NCBI GenBank assembly: GCA_963822825.1
Contig: CAWGIW010000012.1
Span: 372,001 to 436,000 of the forward strand
Length of the DNA stretch: 64,000 nt
Direction: 5' to 3'
From: JAWWPY01 sp963822825
GTDB lineage: Bacteria > Actinomycetota > Actinomycetes > Streptosporangiales > Streptosporangiaceae
Shown: in pieces, positions 19,067 through 28,006 of the stretch
How positions within the stretch are numbered: the first letter of the stretch is position 1
Layout: every line of letters starts with the position of its first letter
Notes under the pieces: model-generated
Seen by the model: the letters and a program-made list of their open reading frames with translations, nothing else
Told to the model about the DNA's origin: nothing
Database searches by the model: none
Position numbers and translations under genes: made by a program

Positions 19067-20092
19067 TTAGCCGCGTGCCGGTCCGTCATGGAGCCCAGCG
19101 CCTGCGCCGCGCAGGCCGGTGAGCTTGGCCGACAGCCGCTCCCGGTCCGGCCACCGGACGTCGTAGGCCCAGCCGAGCTTCTCGCACCACGCGATGGCCC
19201 GCGCGCTGATGTCGATCTGCCCCTTGAGCGCTCCGTGGCGGGCGCAGGTCGGGTCCGAGTGGTGCAGGTTGTGCCATGACTCGCCGAACGACGGGATCGC
19301 CAGCCAGGCGACGTTCCGCGACTTGTCCCGCACCTCGAAGTCCTCGTTGCCGAACGTGTGGCAGACCGAGTTGATAGACCAGGTGGTGTGGTGCAGCAGG
19401 CAGATCCGGACCAGGCTGGCCCAGAAGAACGCGGTGAGCGCACCCGCGAAGGACATTGACCACAGGCCGCCGATCAGCGCCGGGGCCAGCAGCGTGACGG
19501 CCACGAAGCCCGGGAACCAGCGTGAGATGGCGCGGATGTCGGCGTCGGCCAGCAGGTCCGGGCAGAAGCGCTCCTGTGACGTGCGGTCCGAGCTGAACAG
19601 CCAGCCCACGTGGGCGAAGGCGAGCCCCTTGGTGAGCGCCTTCCAGTCGTTGCCGAACCGCCACGGCGAGTGCGGGTCGCCTTCCTTGTCGCTGTACTTG
19701 TGATGCCGCCGGTGATCGGCCACCCAGACCAGGACCTCACCCTCGATGGCGAGGCTGCCCGCGATGGCCATCGCGATCTTCAGGCCCCGGTTCGCCTTGA
19801 ATGACCCGTGCGTGAAGTAGCGGTGGAAGCCCATGCTGATCCCCATGCCGGAGATCACGTAGAACACGAAGGCGATGACGATGTCATGCCAGCCGAGCCC
19901 CCAGCCCCAGGCCAGCGGCACCGCCGCGGCGACGGCCAGCAGCGGGACGACGACGAACACGCCGACCAGGAACCGGTCGAGGCGGCCGCTCGGCTCGGCC
20001 TCGATCTCGGGGATCGGCACCCGCCTGGTGACCAGCGGCTCGTCGGCCGTCGAGGTCTCGGTAACCGTGGCGGTCTCGGGGGGAGCGGTCAT
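19067..20092 (-). CDS. Acyl-CoA / fatty-acid delta-9-type desaturase
   Basis: 341 residues. Membrane segments lie near residues 40-60, 65-85 and 190-215. The three histidine boxes of di-iron desaturases are complete: HRYFTH, HRRHH and HNLHHSD. Such enzymes place a double bond in a fatty acyl chain with O2 and reduced ferredoxin or cytochrome at the membrane, tuning fluidity. The last ~16 residues are Gly/Ala-rich, and another frame reads on, so the extreme C-terminus may be shifted. A TetR gene follows on the same strand. Confidence 0.92.
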   Translation of the reverse strand: MTAPPETATVTETSTADEPLVTRRVPIPEIEAEPSGRLDRFLVGVFVVVPLLAVAAAVPLAWGWGLGWHDIVIAFVFYVISGMGISMGFHRYFTHGSFKANRGLKIAMAIAGSLAIEGEVLVWVADHRRHHKYSDKEGDPHSPWRFGNDWKALTKGLAFAHVGWLFSSDRTSQERFCPDLLADADIRAISRWFPGFVAVTLLAPALIGGLWSMSFAGALTAFFWASLVRICLLHHTTWSINSVCHTFGNEDFEVRDKSRNVAWLAIPSFGESWHNLHHSDPTCARHGALKGQIDISARAIAWCEKLGWAYDVRWPDRERLSAKLTGLRGAGAGLHDGPARG

Positions 20093-20194
20093 CGTGAACC
20101 TCGCTCTGGTGTCGGCCGGTGCGGTGAAGCACGGGGCTGTGCGGTTGGGTCACGCGCCGCGCTCGGTGCGAGGCCGTCGCCCGCCGATGAGCTT

Positions 20195-20210
20195 GTGACG
20201 CTTACGTCAC
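20195..20210. promoter_or_regulatory. Palindrome upstream of desaturase
   Basis: GTGACGCTTACGTCAC: arms GTGACG and CGTCAC are perfect inverted repeats with a 4-bp centre. It lies about 105 bp before the desaturase start codon. Confidence 0.5.
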
Positions 20211-20213
20211 CGT

Positions 20214-20233
20214 AACCTACGAGACCGTAGGTT
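20214..20233. promoter_or_regulatory. Inverted repeat, probable TetR-type operator
   Basis: AACCTAC-GAGACC-GTAGGTT is a perfect 7-6-7 inverted repeat, the size normal for TetR dimers. It starts 3 bp after the other palindrome. The TetR gene at 18360-18986 is the obvious candidate binder, but this is inference. Confidence 0.55.
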
Positions 20234-20511
20234 GTACAACCGGCACGGGAAAGATTTCACCAAGAAGCCGCGCTGCCACGCTCCGTAGACCGCGAAGCCG
20301 TCTCATTATCCGAGACGCCAACAGTGAGTAGCCCGTACCTCACTCCACGCGCCGGCAGCGGTGGGGCCGGCGCGGTGCAGGGACTGTCCCCGGGCCGCAG
20401 GGCATCGCCGCCGGCGAAAACCGCAACAGTACCCATAGGGAAATCAAATCCGCCAAGGGTAACTGGTGATACTGGTTGCGGGAGATTTGCCCATATCCGT
20501 AGCATGCTCGA

Positions 20512-21962
20512 ATGCATCTGCCTGCCCCGGATTCTCGGTCCACGCCCCCGGCCGCCGCCCGGCCCCGGTTCGACCGGCTCATCGTGAACAACACCCTGGA
20601 GTGGGGGGCTCAGCCCGAACGGCAGGGCCTGCCTGAATTCACGCATCCCGCGGATCGCCGCTTTCCCACGGAAGACATGGCGATTTGCTGGTCAGGTGAC
20701 AGGAAGATCGTCGTGACCAGGCATCCCATGGATGAGATGCATGTAGCTGACTTCAGGACGGTTTTCGGTTACGAAAGCCTGATATGCCTGGCTTCGCCAG
20801 CCCAGCCGCCAGGTCTTTCCATCAGCACGGACCTGGTCCAGGACGAGCGCGCACTGGCGCAGGTGATCGAACTGCTGGATGACGGCCCGGCTGAGGGACC
20901 GATAACGGCCGAGGCCTTCGGGGCCACGCCCGAGTATCTCCGCTTGGTCGCGAGCATCCGCAAGCGCTCCAAGCGCGCGGTTACCGACCTCATGGCCCAG
21001 GAGAATGCCCTGGAGTTCGCCACCAGCCTGGATTCGAAGCTGGACGCCAGGAAGTATTTTCAGGCCGCGCTGCCGCAGTCCGCCTGCGCCTCACCCAGGC
21101 CTTCACCCTACGGAACGGACCTGACCTGCTGACGGAAGCGCAGGACGCGGTGCAGGCCCTCGGCCCGGTTATCGTCAAAACTGAGTATGGCGCCGGCGGG
21201 AATGCCATGGCGATCATCGACCATGCCCGTTCGCTCCGGAAAGCGATAACCAAGCTCCTTCCCCCTGACTACGACGGCGAGCTGCTCGTTGAGGAGTTTC
21301 TCGGGACCGGCAGGAACGCCCTCTCGGTCTCGTACAACGGGATGGTCCAGGAAGATGGGAAGACTTTCACGCTCAGCGCGGGGCGCCATTTCCTGCTGGC
21401 CGATAAGTTTTACCATGGCTCAGACCTCGGCATTGGCTCCATGCCGGATGACTGCGCCGAGAAGGTTCGCTCAGCGGGCGAGGCCGTTGGTCAGGTCGCC
21501 GCATCCTTCGGATACCGCGGCCCGCTGAACATCGATTTCATTTACCGTGAGTCCGACGGGACCCTCTTCCCGCTGGAAATAAACCCGAGGCGCACCCTGG
21601 GTGCATCCATGGCTGATATATGCATTGGGCTTTACGGTCAGGGATACGAGAAGGCTGTGTCGGCGGTGGCCCGGCACAGCGTGCCGGTGAACCCGACGCT
21701 CACTACCTACGCCGAGGTGCGGGATTCGCTGCTGCGCAAGGGACTGTTCGGCCGGGAGAGCAAGGGCCTGGTGATCTTCCCGTACATGGTGAGCTCACTG
21801 GCCGTCAACTCGGTGATCGGCTTGTTGGTAGTGGGCACGGACGGCACGTCCGCCGAGGCCGCTCTCGGCGAGATCACCGGTTACCTGGCCCCGCCAGGAA
21901 CAGGTGGCCAAGGCCGGCTCAGCCGATTGCGTCGCAGGCTGCCCTCCCGGCCAGGACGGTGA
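20512..21962 (+). CDS. ATP-grasp ligase with pre-ATP-grasp N-terminal domain, one frameshift
   Basis: Two open frames join near 21070: 20512-21132 and 21150-21962. The N-terminal ~190 residues (FDRLIVNNTLEWGAQPE, FPTEDMAICWSGDRKIVVTR) resemble the pre-ATP-grasp domain of the peptide ligase PGM1 of pheganomycin biosynthesis. The catalytic part has VIVKTEYGAGGNAMAI (phosphate loop), ELLVEEFLG, the basic/acidic stretch LNIDFIYRESDG and the metal-binding LFPLEINPRRTLG. Such enzymes activate a carboxylate as acyl phosphate and join it to an amine. No precursor-peptide gene or other biosynthetic enzyme is adjacent, so its product is unknown. Confidence 0.75.
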
Positions 21963-22139
21963 GGTTAGCCGCCACGTTGCGGCTCGCCGCGCTCACGCGC
22001 CTTCGGTAACGAGTCGGCAACTGCTGCGGAGCACGAGTGCGCGGCGCTGGACCCCACCGCGCCTCCGCGCCTCCGCGCCCGGGCAGGATGGCGAACAGCC
22101 GGGGGCGGCTCCCGGTAGAATTTCCCGGCGAGACGTCAT

Positions 22140-22212
22140 TCCCGGGTCGTCTAACCTGGCAGGACGGTTGACTTTGACTCGACTAACGAAGGTTCAAATC
22201 CTTCCCCGGGAG
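22140..22212 (+). tRNA. tRNA-Gln (anticodon TTG)
   Basis: Folds as a full cloverleaf: acceptor TCCCGGG / CCCGGGA; D-stem GTCT / GGAC with loop AACCTGGCA; anticodon stem GTTGA / TCGAC with loop CTTTGAC giving anticodon TTG at 22174-22176; short variable loop TAAC; T-stem GAAGG / CCTTC with loop TTCAAAT; discriminator G. The CCA end is not encoded (GCA follows), common in actinobacteria. Confidence 0.9.
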
Positions 22213-22229
22213 CAGTTGGGTTCAGTACC

Positions 22230-23092
22230 TCACTCAGGTGGCGCGGCTGTGGCCGCGCTCGGCATCGCGGCTCGTGCCCAGCCTTCGATCTTCCGGTAGA
22301 GGTCGGCACTCTGCCGGACGTCGATGCGGAGACAGCCGTGGTAGGCGTTCCCCACGTTCTTGCGGACGGTTTGCGGGTTGTGCGTCTTGAGGTACGCCTT
22401 TTTGAACTGCGCAGGGTCCGCGCCGGTCACGGTCAGCCAGAACTGTTCGGCGGCCGCGATGTCGGCAGACTCATGGATGTACACACGGAAGATCAGCCGT
22501 TCGGGCCCGATTCCGGCCACTGCGAGAACCGGAGGAACAGCAGGATCACGCTGGGATCGCTGTTGATGAAGTTCACCCGTTCCGCGTGTCGGTGCGGTTT
22601 GCTCTTTTCTCCTTCGCACCAGTAGGCGATGGCGCCGGCGATGAGGATCTCACGGTCGGTCAGCGCGCCGATCTCGGCGGCGGCCGCGGCGCGGACCGCC
22701 TCCCGGCGGGCCTCGCGGATGGGGCGTTCGGTCTCCCAGTAGCGGCGTGAGCCTTCGGCTGACCGTTTGCGGCATTCCTCGTAGCTCAGCCGTTCCGGGC
22801 GGGGGATGTCGCGGACCCATAGTGAGACCGAACCCTTGGAGACGCCGAGTTCAGAGGCGATCCGGTCGTAGTCGAACCCCTGCTCGCGTAACTCCCGTGC
22901 CTTGGCCCGCAGGTCATCCTTGGCCCGGGCGCGCAGGGTCCAGAGCGGGGGCGGCTCGCCTCTTAGCGCGTCGTTCAATTGCGCGTTGCTCGTGAACCCG
23001 ACGATCTCCTTGATCTCGCGTCGTGACCGGCCCGCCCGGCGAAGCGCGATGGCCTGTTCTCGCCGCTGTTCAGCGATTGTTATAGATGCCAT
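22230..23092 (-). CDS. HTH protein of unknown function (possible LAGLIDADG-like fold), one frameshift
   Basis: About 287 residues once one C is added near 22533. The N-terminus has two helix-turn-helix-like units (RRAGRSRREIKEIVGF and YDRIASELGVSKGSVSLWVRDI). The second half has YWCEGEKSK, VNFINSDPSVI, FRVYIHESADI, LKTHNPQTVRKN and YHGCLRIDV. This is a widespread actinobacterial family with no assigned role that I know of. The alternation of two similar alpha/beta halves is reminiscent of LAGLIDADG homing-endonuclease folds, but that is speculation. It lies 18 bp from the tRNA-Gln, convergent with it. Confidence 0.6.
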
Positions 23093-23199
23093 ATTCGAAC
23101 GATATCGAATACCTCGGACAGAATGGCGCCACTGATTACTGGGCGGCGCTCATCGCTGCCTGGGACCAGCTCATCGGCGCTCGTGGATGCCAGGGACTG

Positions 23200-24792
23200 T
23201 TACCCCGTGGCGGCCGTGTCCGCCTCCAAGGCCACCAGGCCGCGCTCGGCCACGAGGCCGTGCTTGGTCGCGGGGCCGTGCTTGGTCGCGGGGCCGTGCT
23301 CAGTCCGCCGGCCGTTCTCAGTCACCAAGCCGTGCTCGGTCAGCTCCCAGTAGTGCCGTCGGCTGGGCCTGAGCAGCTGGAAGAGTGCCTTGTACGCCGC
23401 GATGCTCATCAGCGCCCAGTAGAGCGGTATGGCGAGCATGCTCCGCACCGCCCCATACAGCCCACGGTCCATGCACCCGGCCATCATCGAGTACACCATC
23501 AGCAGATTGCCGATCAGCATCGAGCAGACGCCGAGATAGAGCACCGCCGCGGGAAAGAGCGCGCTGATATGGGCCGGACCGCTGACCAGGTAGACACAGG
23601 TCAGTGCCCAGAAGATCGGGTTCATCAGCCCGGTCAGCCCGGAAAACCCCAGCGTGAGGTGGAACGCCAGGAACTGGCGGGGGCCGAGGTCGCGCCACAG
23701 CTGCCACGGCGACCGCATATGGACCAGCCATGTCTGGTAGTAGCCCTTGGTCCAGCGGCTGCGCTGCCGGATCCAGTTGCCCACCCGGCTGTTGGCCTCC
23801 TCCTCGGTCACCGAGACCATCATCTGGACGCCCCAGCCACGACGGGCGATGCGCATGCCGAGGTCAGCGTCCTCGGTGACGTTGTGCGGGTCCCAGGCGC
23901 CCAGTTCGCGGAGTGCTTCGGTCCGGAAGTGGTTAGATGTCCCGCCCAGCGGGATTGGCAGGCGGAACCGGTCCAGGCCACGCAGCACGAGACTGAAGTT
24001 CAGCGCGTACTCCGCCGCGAAGCAGCGGGTAAGCCAGTTGGTCCAGGGGTTCCAGTACTGCAACTCGGCCTGCACGCACACGACCCAGTCGGGCAACGAA
24101 CGGAAAGCGGCCACCGCCTTGCGCAACTGGTCGGGCTCCGGCCTGTCCTCCGCGTCATAGATCACGCAGAATTCGCCGCGGACGTGGCGCAGGCCTACGT
24201 TGCACGCCTTGGGCTTGGTGCGCGGCTGGCTCGGCGGGATGATCACTACCTCGAAGCGGGAGTCAAGGTCGATCCTGTCCAGCGCCGCGCGAGTGAGCTG
24301 GTCATCCTCTTCGATCAATAGCAGCACCTGGAGCCGGTGAGCCGGGTAGTCGAGGCCGGAGAGCTTCGCGTGGAGGGCAGGCAGAACGTTCTCCTCCCGG
24401 TAGAGCGGGACGAGGATGCTGTAATCGGGCAGATCGTTGTCGGGGACGGCCCGGAGTTCCTCGTGCGCGAGCCCCATGACGGGGGCGTTCTGCGCCGCCA
24501 CCACCAGGACGAGCCTGAAGGCGATCACGGTGACATAGATAACCGTGGCCGCCGCGACGGCGCCTTCCGCCCAGGCCAGCAGGGAGGGCCCGAGGCCGGT
24601 GGCCAGGCGGAGGCCAAGCAGGCCTGCGATGGCGCTGACGATCAGTGTCAGCGTCACCGCCTGACCGCGGCTGAGCAGGGTGCGTGCGCTGAGCCGGTCA
24701 GGCAGTTGCCCGGTCGGCTGGAGAAGATCGTCATCAAGCCCCGCTGCGGGCGGGGGGTCTGCGGGCGTGGGGGGGCTCAGGGTCTGGCTCAT
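23200..24792 (-). CDS. Processive-type family 2 glycosyltransferase, membrane-bound
   Basis: 530 residues. Two membrane helices near residues 45-110 precede the GT2 domain: SILVPLYREENVLPAL, DAED (the DXD-like site), VTEDADLGMRIARRGW and QRSRWTKGY (the QXXRW acceptor site). Three or more membrane helices follow (390-480). This is the layout of BcsA/hyaluronan-synthase-like enzymes that polymerise and export a polysaccharide from nucleotide sugars. No PilZ domain is visible. The C-terminal tail is a hexapeptide repeat (xxT/A-E/K-H-G), encoded by 18-bp units. It is the last gene of a four-gene glycan operon read leftward from 28006. Confidence 0.9.
   Translation of the reverse strand: MSQTLSPPTPADPPPAAGLDDDLLQPTGQLPDRLSARTLLSRGQAVTLTLIVSAIAGLLGLRLATGLGPSLLAWAEGAVAAATVIYVTVIAFRLVLVVAAQNAPVMGLAHEELRAVPDNDLPDYSILVPLYREENVLPALHAKLSGLDYPAHRLQVLLLIEEDDQLTRAALDRIDLDSRFEVVIIPPSQPRTKPKACNVGLRHVRGEFCVIYDAEDRPEPDQLRKAVAAFRSLPDWVVCVQAELQYWNPWTNWLTRCFAAEYALNFSLVLRGLDRFRLPIPLGGTSNHFRTEALRELGAWDPHNVTEDADLGMRIARRGWGVQMMVSVTEEEANSRVGNWIRQRSRWTKGYYQTWLVHMRSPWQLWRDLGPRQFLAFHLTLGFSGLTGLMNPIFWALTCVYLVSGPAHISALFPAAVLYLGVCSMLIGNLLMVYSMMAGCMDRGLYGAVRSMLAIPLYWALMSIAAYKALFQLLRPSRRHYWELTEHGLVTENGRRTEHGPATKHGPATKHGLVAERGLVALEADTAATG
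23237..23344. repeat. Six 18-bp tandem repeats at the 3' end of the GT2 gene
   Basis: Units of 18 bp, typically AGGCCGTGCTTGGTCGCG with variations; units 2 and 3 differ at one base. On the minus strand they encode hexapeptides such as PATKHG. Confidence 0.85.
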
Positions 24793-24837
24793 GTGTTACC
24801 TCACGGGGGAGAGGCGAGTGTCGAACGTGCGGGGGCA

Positions 24838-26553
24838 TCAGCGCCGGCGGCTCACATGCTGGCTGTGACTCACATGCTGGCTGTGAGTCAAATGCCGGTC
24901 GTCGCTCGCCCCGGCCCGCGCGTGCGGCCAGCCGGGGTGCTGGAGGATCGGTCGGTTCGCTTCGCTGCGGCGGGTGTAGACGAGCCGGTCCGGGTCCTGG
25001 TAGACCAGCCGGTAGCTGCTGAGCTGGGTACTGCCGTGCAGGCGCCGGTACACGTCGTCCTGGCTCCCGGGGGTGCGCCGCAGGTAGATCCAGCGAATGC
25101 CGTGGCCGGCCGGATCGGCCAGGTCCGGCTGCCACTGCCGGAAGCTTCCCTCGTAGATGACCTGGCCAAGCGGGATTCGGGAGGAAAACGTCACGGTCTC
25201 GTTCCCGAACGACTCCATCAGCACCTTGCCGCCGTCGTAGTGCGCCCTCAGCCACTCCGCGGCGGCGGCGTTCGCGTGCTCGGCCGCACTGGCCCGGAAG
25301 TCCAGCGGCTCGGTCAGCGTGTCGATGCCGCCGTGCAGGACAAGCACCGAGCATCCGGCCGCGGCCAGGACCAGGGCGACGGAAGCGGCGCGGCGCAGCC
25401 AGGCCCAGGCGCGGCCGGGAATCGCGGTCATGAGAAAGCCAGCGAAGATCGCCGTGGGCAGCGTCATCAGGAGGCCGAACCGGACGTTGTACAGATCACC
25501 CGTGATCTGGGTGACGTGCAGCGGACGCTGGCCGGAATAGAGGGCGTAGACGAAGAAGGGCAGGAACGCGGTCAGCGCCAGCGGAGCAACGGACTCGCTC
25601 CGCAGCCGGGTCCGGACCAGGTAGTACCCGAACCCGACGGCGCCCAGGGCCAGCGCCGCGAAGCCGGCGTTATCGGCCATGGCGTACAGGTAGGTCATGG
25701 CCGACACCCCCCAGTGGCCGATAGCGCGCTCCGAATGCGAGACCCAGAGCGACGGCTTGGCGAACTGGCCGGTCTGGAAGTAGAACGGGGCGCGGAAGAT
25801 GACCGCGTTCCACAGCACCCACCCGGCAATGCCGCTCAGCCCCAGGCAGCTGTAGAAGATGGCATTGGCTTCGACCGCGTGCAGGCGCGGCCGCGTCACC
25901 CGCAGCCGCCGCCACCAGCGCCGCCAGGCGGCCCCGCCCAGGATGGCCGGAGCCCGGCCGGGGATCTGGGCCGGTTCCGGGCGCCGCCACGCCACGTAGG
26001 CCACGATCACGATGACCGCGGCGCACAGGACCCAGCCCTCGTAACGCGTGAGGGTAGCCAGCATGGCCGCCGCGGCGGTCGCCGCCAGGTGCATGTAGCG
26101 CCCGGTCTGGCACCAGCGCATCAGGTAGTACGTGGTCGCGGCGATGCAGGCGATGAGGAGCAGTTCCGTCATGGGCGTGCTCTGCAGGTAGAGCACGTTG
26201 GGGTTGGTGCCGAAGATCACGGCGGCGACGAGACCGCCGGTCCGGCGGCCGGTGATGCCGGCCGCTATCAAGTACGCGTACCGTACGGCCAGCACGTAGG
26301 CCGTCATCGAGACGATCGATCCCGCGAACCCGGAGTAGTACCAGGCGTTCACCCAGATGAACGGCAGGCTCAGCAAGTGCGGCAGCGGCAGCCAGACCGC
26401 TCCGAGCTGAGCCACGCCAGGCGTCGAAGCGTCGATCACCCGCCGCGCTATCAGCAGGTGGGAGACGGCGTCGGGGTAGGCCAGCGTCGCATGCCGGTGC
26501 AGGAAATAGAGGTAGCTGGCGACGGATGCGCCGGCCGCCGCGATCGTCGTCAC
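24838..26553 (-). CDS. Polytopic membrane protein, GT39/GT-C-like glycosyltransferase
   Basis: About 571 residues from the GTG at 26553, which overlaps the preceding glycosyltransferase stop (GTGA). About ten membrane helices are visible, with short loops such as AYPDAVSHLLIARRV (an early Asp in the first periplasmic loop, as in GT-C enzymes), TPMTELLLI and LTRYEGWVL. The soluble C-terminus from about residue 420 carries HYDGGKVLMESFGNET and VIYEGSFRQWQPDL. Probably uses a polyprenyl-phosphate sugar made by the neighbouring DPM1-like enzyme. A longer open frame to 27516 exists but its N-terminal part is the shadow of the GT2 gene. The tail holds His-rich repeats HSQHVS. Confidence 0.75.
   Translation of the reverse strand: MTTIAAAGASVASYLYFLHRHATLAYPDAVSHLLIARRVIDASTPGVAQLGAVWLPLPHLLSLPFIWVNAWYYSGFAGSIVSMTAYVLAVRYAYLIAAGITGRRTGGLVAAVIFGTNPNVLYLQSTPMTELLLIACIAATTYYLMRWCQTGRYMHLAATAAAAMLATLTRYEGWVLCAAVIVIVAYVAWRRPEPAQIPGRAPAILGGAAWRRWWRRLRVTRPRLHAVEANAIFYSCLGLSGIAGWVLWNAVIFRAPFYFQTGQFAKPSLWVSHSERAIGHWGVSAMTYLYAMADNAGFAALALGAVGFGYYLVRTRLRSESVAPLALTAFLPFFVYALYSGQRPLHVTQITGDLYNVRFGLLMTLPTAIFAGFLMTAIPGRAWAWLRRAASVALVLAAAGCSVLVLHGGIDTLTEPLDFRASAAEHANAAAAEWLRAHYDGGKVLMESFGNETVTFSSRIPLGQVIYEGSFRQWQPDLADPAGHGIRWIYLRRTPGSQDDVYRRLHGSTQLSSYRLVYQDPDRLVYTRRSEANRPILQHPGWPHARAGASDDRHLTHSQHVSHSQHVSRRR
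24851..24886. repeat. Two exact 18-bp tandem repeats at the 3' end of the membrane glycosyltransferase gene
   Basis: CTCACATGCTGGCTGTGA occurs twice in a row and encodes SQHVSH-type hexapeptides at the extreme C-terminus. Confidence 0.85.
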
Positions 26554-27413
26554 GGCCAGCACGGCGTCATTCGGATGGAGCAGCCGCCGGACGACGCGGC
26601 CGGGCCGCCCTGGCCTGCGACCTCCAGCGCGAGGGCGAGCAGGCCGATGAGCGAGCGGATGATCACGGAGAGGTTCGCGCCCGTCTGCTCTCCGTGCTGC
26701 CGCGGGAAATGATCGACCGGGCGTTCGATGATGCGGGCGTCCAGGAGGCGCAGCTTCGCGAGGAGTTCCGGCGAAATGGTCGCCGCCTCGCCGGTCAGGG
26801 TGATCCCGCGCAGCGAGCGCCGGTCGATCAGCTTGTAGGCGCAGTCGACATCCCTGATGCCCACGCGGAGCAGGAAACGGCTGGCGGCCGTCCACAGGAA
26901 ACCGTTGGCCTTGCGAAACCAGGGGTCGGCCCGCCGGGGGCGGTAGCCGACCACCGCGTCCGCGCGCTCGCGCTGCGCCTCGGCCAGGAATGAGGGCAGT
27001 TGCGCCGCCTTGAACTGCCCGTCGGAATCGGTCAGGAACAACCACCGGTAGCCGACCTGCTCTAGGGCGGTTGTGATGCCAGTCGACACGGCCGCGCCGT
27101 AGCCGCGGTTTACCTCGTGGTGGACCGCCAGGACGCGGCCCGGGTACTGGGCGGCGAGCCTGTCCGCGATCTCGCCGGTCCGGTCCGGGCTCCCGTCGTC
27201 GACCACGACGACACAGTGTGGGACTCCGATCGACTCGGGCACGTTCAGGAAGTCGGCGACGGTAGCGGCGAGGTTCTCCTCCTCCCGGTACGCCGGCATG
27301 ACGATAGTGACGCCGTCGGGCGCGGCCCGGTGCGCGGACAGGCGCGCAGGCGAGCCTGCTGGCGCCACCGGGCCTGCTTCCAGCTGCGCGCTGCCGGTCA
27401 CGGCTGATCCCAT
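26550..27413 (-). CDS. DPM1-like family 2 glycosyltransferase (polyprenyl-phosphate sugar synthase)
   Basis: 287 residues. GT2 motifs: TIVMPAYREEENLAATV, VVVDDGSPDRTGEIA, and the DXD in FLTDSDGQFKAAQLP. FRKANGFLWTAASRFLLRV and DVDCAYKLIDR fit the dolichyl-phosphate-mannose-synthase-like group, which transfers a sugar from a nucleotide donor to polyprenyl phosphate. A membrane helix sits near the C-terminus (IIRSLIGLLALAL). It overlaps gtrA upstream by 16 bp and the membrane glycosyltransferase downstream by 4 bp, so the three are translated together. Confidence 0.9.
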   Translation of the reverse strand: MGSAVTGSAQLEAGPVAPAGSPARLSAHRAAPDGVTIVMPAYREEENLAATVADFLNVPESIGVPHCVVVVDDGSPDRTGEIADRLAAQYPGRVLAVHHEVNRGYGAAVSTGITTALEQVGYRWLFLTDSDGQFKAAQLPSFLAEAQRERADAVVGYRPRRADPWFRKANGFLWTAASRFLLRVGIRDVDCAYKLIDRRSLRGITLTGEAATISPELLAKLRLLDARIIERPVDHFPRQHGEQTGANLSVIIRSLIGLLALALEVAGQGGPAASSGGCSIRMTPCWP

Positions 27414-28006
27414 GAGGTGGCCACCGGTGGGCGCGCGGCGGGTACCGGGCGGGCCGCCCGGTGTGCCCCACTGTCCGTCCGCGGCTTCCCGCTGTCCCGG
27501 AAGATGAGAAGGTCACACACCAGGTACGTGACGCACATGCCGGCCAGCACGCCAGACGCGGCGGCGGGCAGATTACCCAGCCGGTGGTAGGTGAGGGTGA
27601 ACACCGCGGTGTTCACCGCGAGCGAGATCAGCGCGGTGCCGTTGTAGGACACCCAGCGGGCCCAGAGCCCGCGGGCGGCGGTCGGCCGGTCGCGCCAGGT
27701 GAGCCTGGCGCTGAGCGCGAAGTTCAGTTGTGCCGAGATCACGAAGCCGAGCGCGTTGGCCACGGGCCGGTACGTGCCCGCTGCGGTCATCGCGGTCAGC
27801 GCCGCGTACTGCGTGAGAAAGCAAATCGCCCCCACGCACAGGAAAAGAACTTGACGCCTTCTGCGCCTGAGCAAAGTTCTCAACTTGTTGGTCCCCCAGA
27901 TACGCCGGTTTCTGGATCCAGTGCTGTCTGGCTGCGCAGCGAGGCGTCGTCGCCGTCGCGTCTCCTGCGGCAAGGAGACGCATGAGCAGCCGGGCTTAGA
28001 GCACAA
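27398..28006 (-). CDS. GtrA family membrane protein
   Basis: 202 residues, four membrane helices (VLFLCVGAICFLTQYAAL, VANALGFVISAQLNFALS, YNGTALISLAVNTAVF, GVLAGMCVTYLVCDLLIF), the fold and length of GtrA proteins. These are thought to flip or help handle polyprenyl-linked sugars for a partner GT2, which follows directly. The N-terminal 50 residues are Arg-rich and of unclear start; an internal start near 27870 would give the usual 120-150 residue protein. Confidence 0.85.
   Translation of the reverse strand: MCSKPGCSCVSLPQETRRRRRLAAQPDSTGSRNRRIWGTNKLRTLLRRRRRQVLFLCVGAICFLTQYAALTAMTAAGTYRPVANALGFVISAQLNFALSARLTWRDRPTAARGLWARWVSYNGTALISLAVNTAVFTLTYHRLGNLPAAASGVLAGMCVTYLVCDLLIFRDSGKPRTDSGAHRAARPVPAARPPVATSWDQP

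Larger units (their letters stand above)
20093..20511. other. 419-bp intergenic region upstream of the desaturase and the ATP-grasp gene
   Basis: No gene seen. Holds two palindromes listed separately (20195-20233) and then GC-rich sequence with no clear element up to the ATP-grasp start. Confidence 0.6.

Noticed and set aside
22081..22139. Attachment site for an integrative element near the tRNA-Gln
   Set aside because: No integrase gene and no repeat of the tRNA 3' end found in the window.
23237..23344. Possible CRISPR array
   Set aside because: 18-bp units are contiguous, without spacers, and lie in a coding frame.
23086..26712. Long plus-strand open frames opposite the glycan operon
   Set aside because: Shadow frames; the minus-strand proteins have full GT2 motifs.
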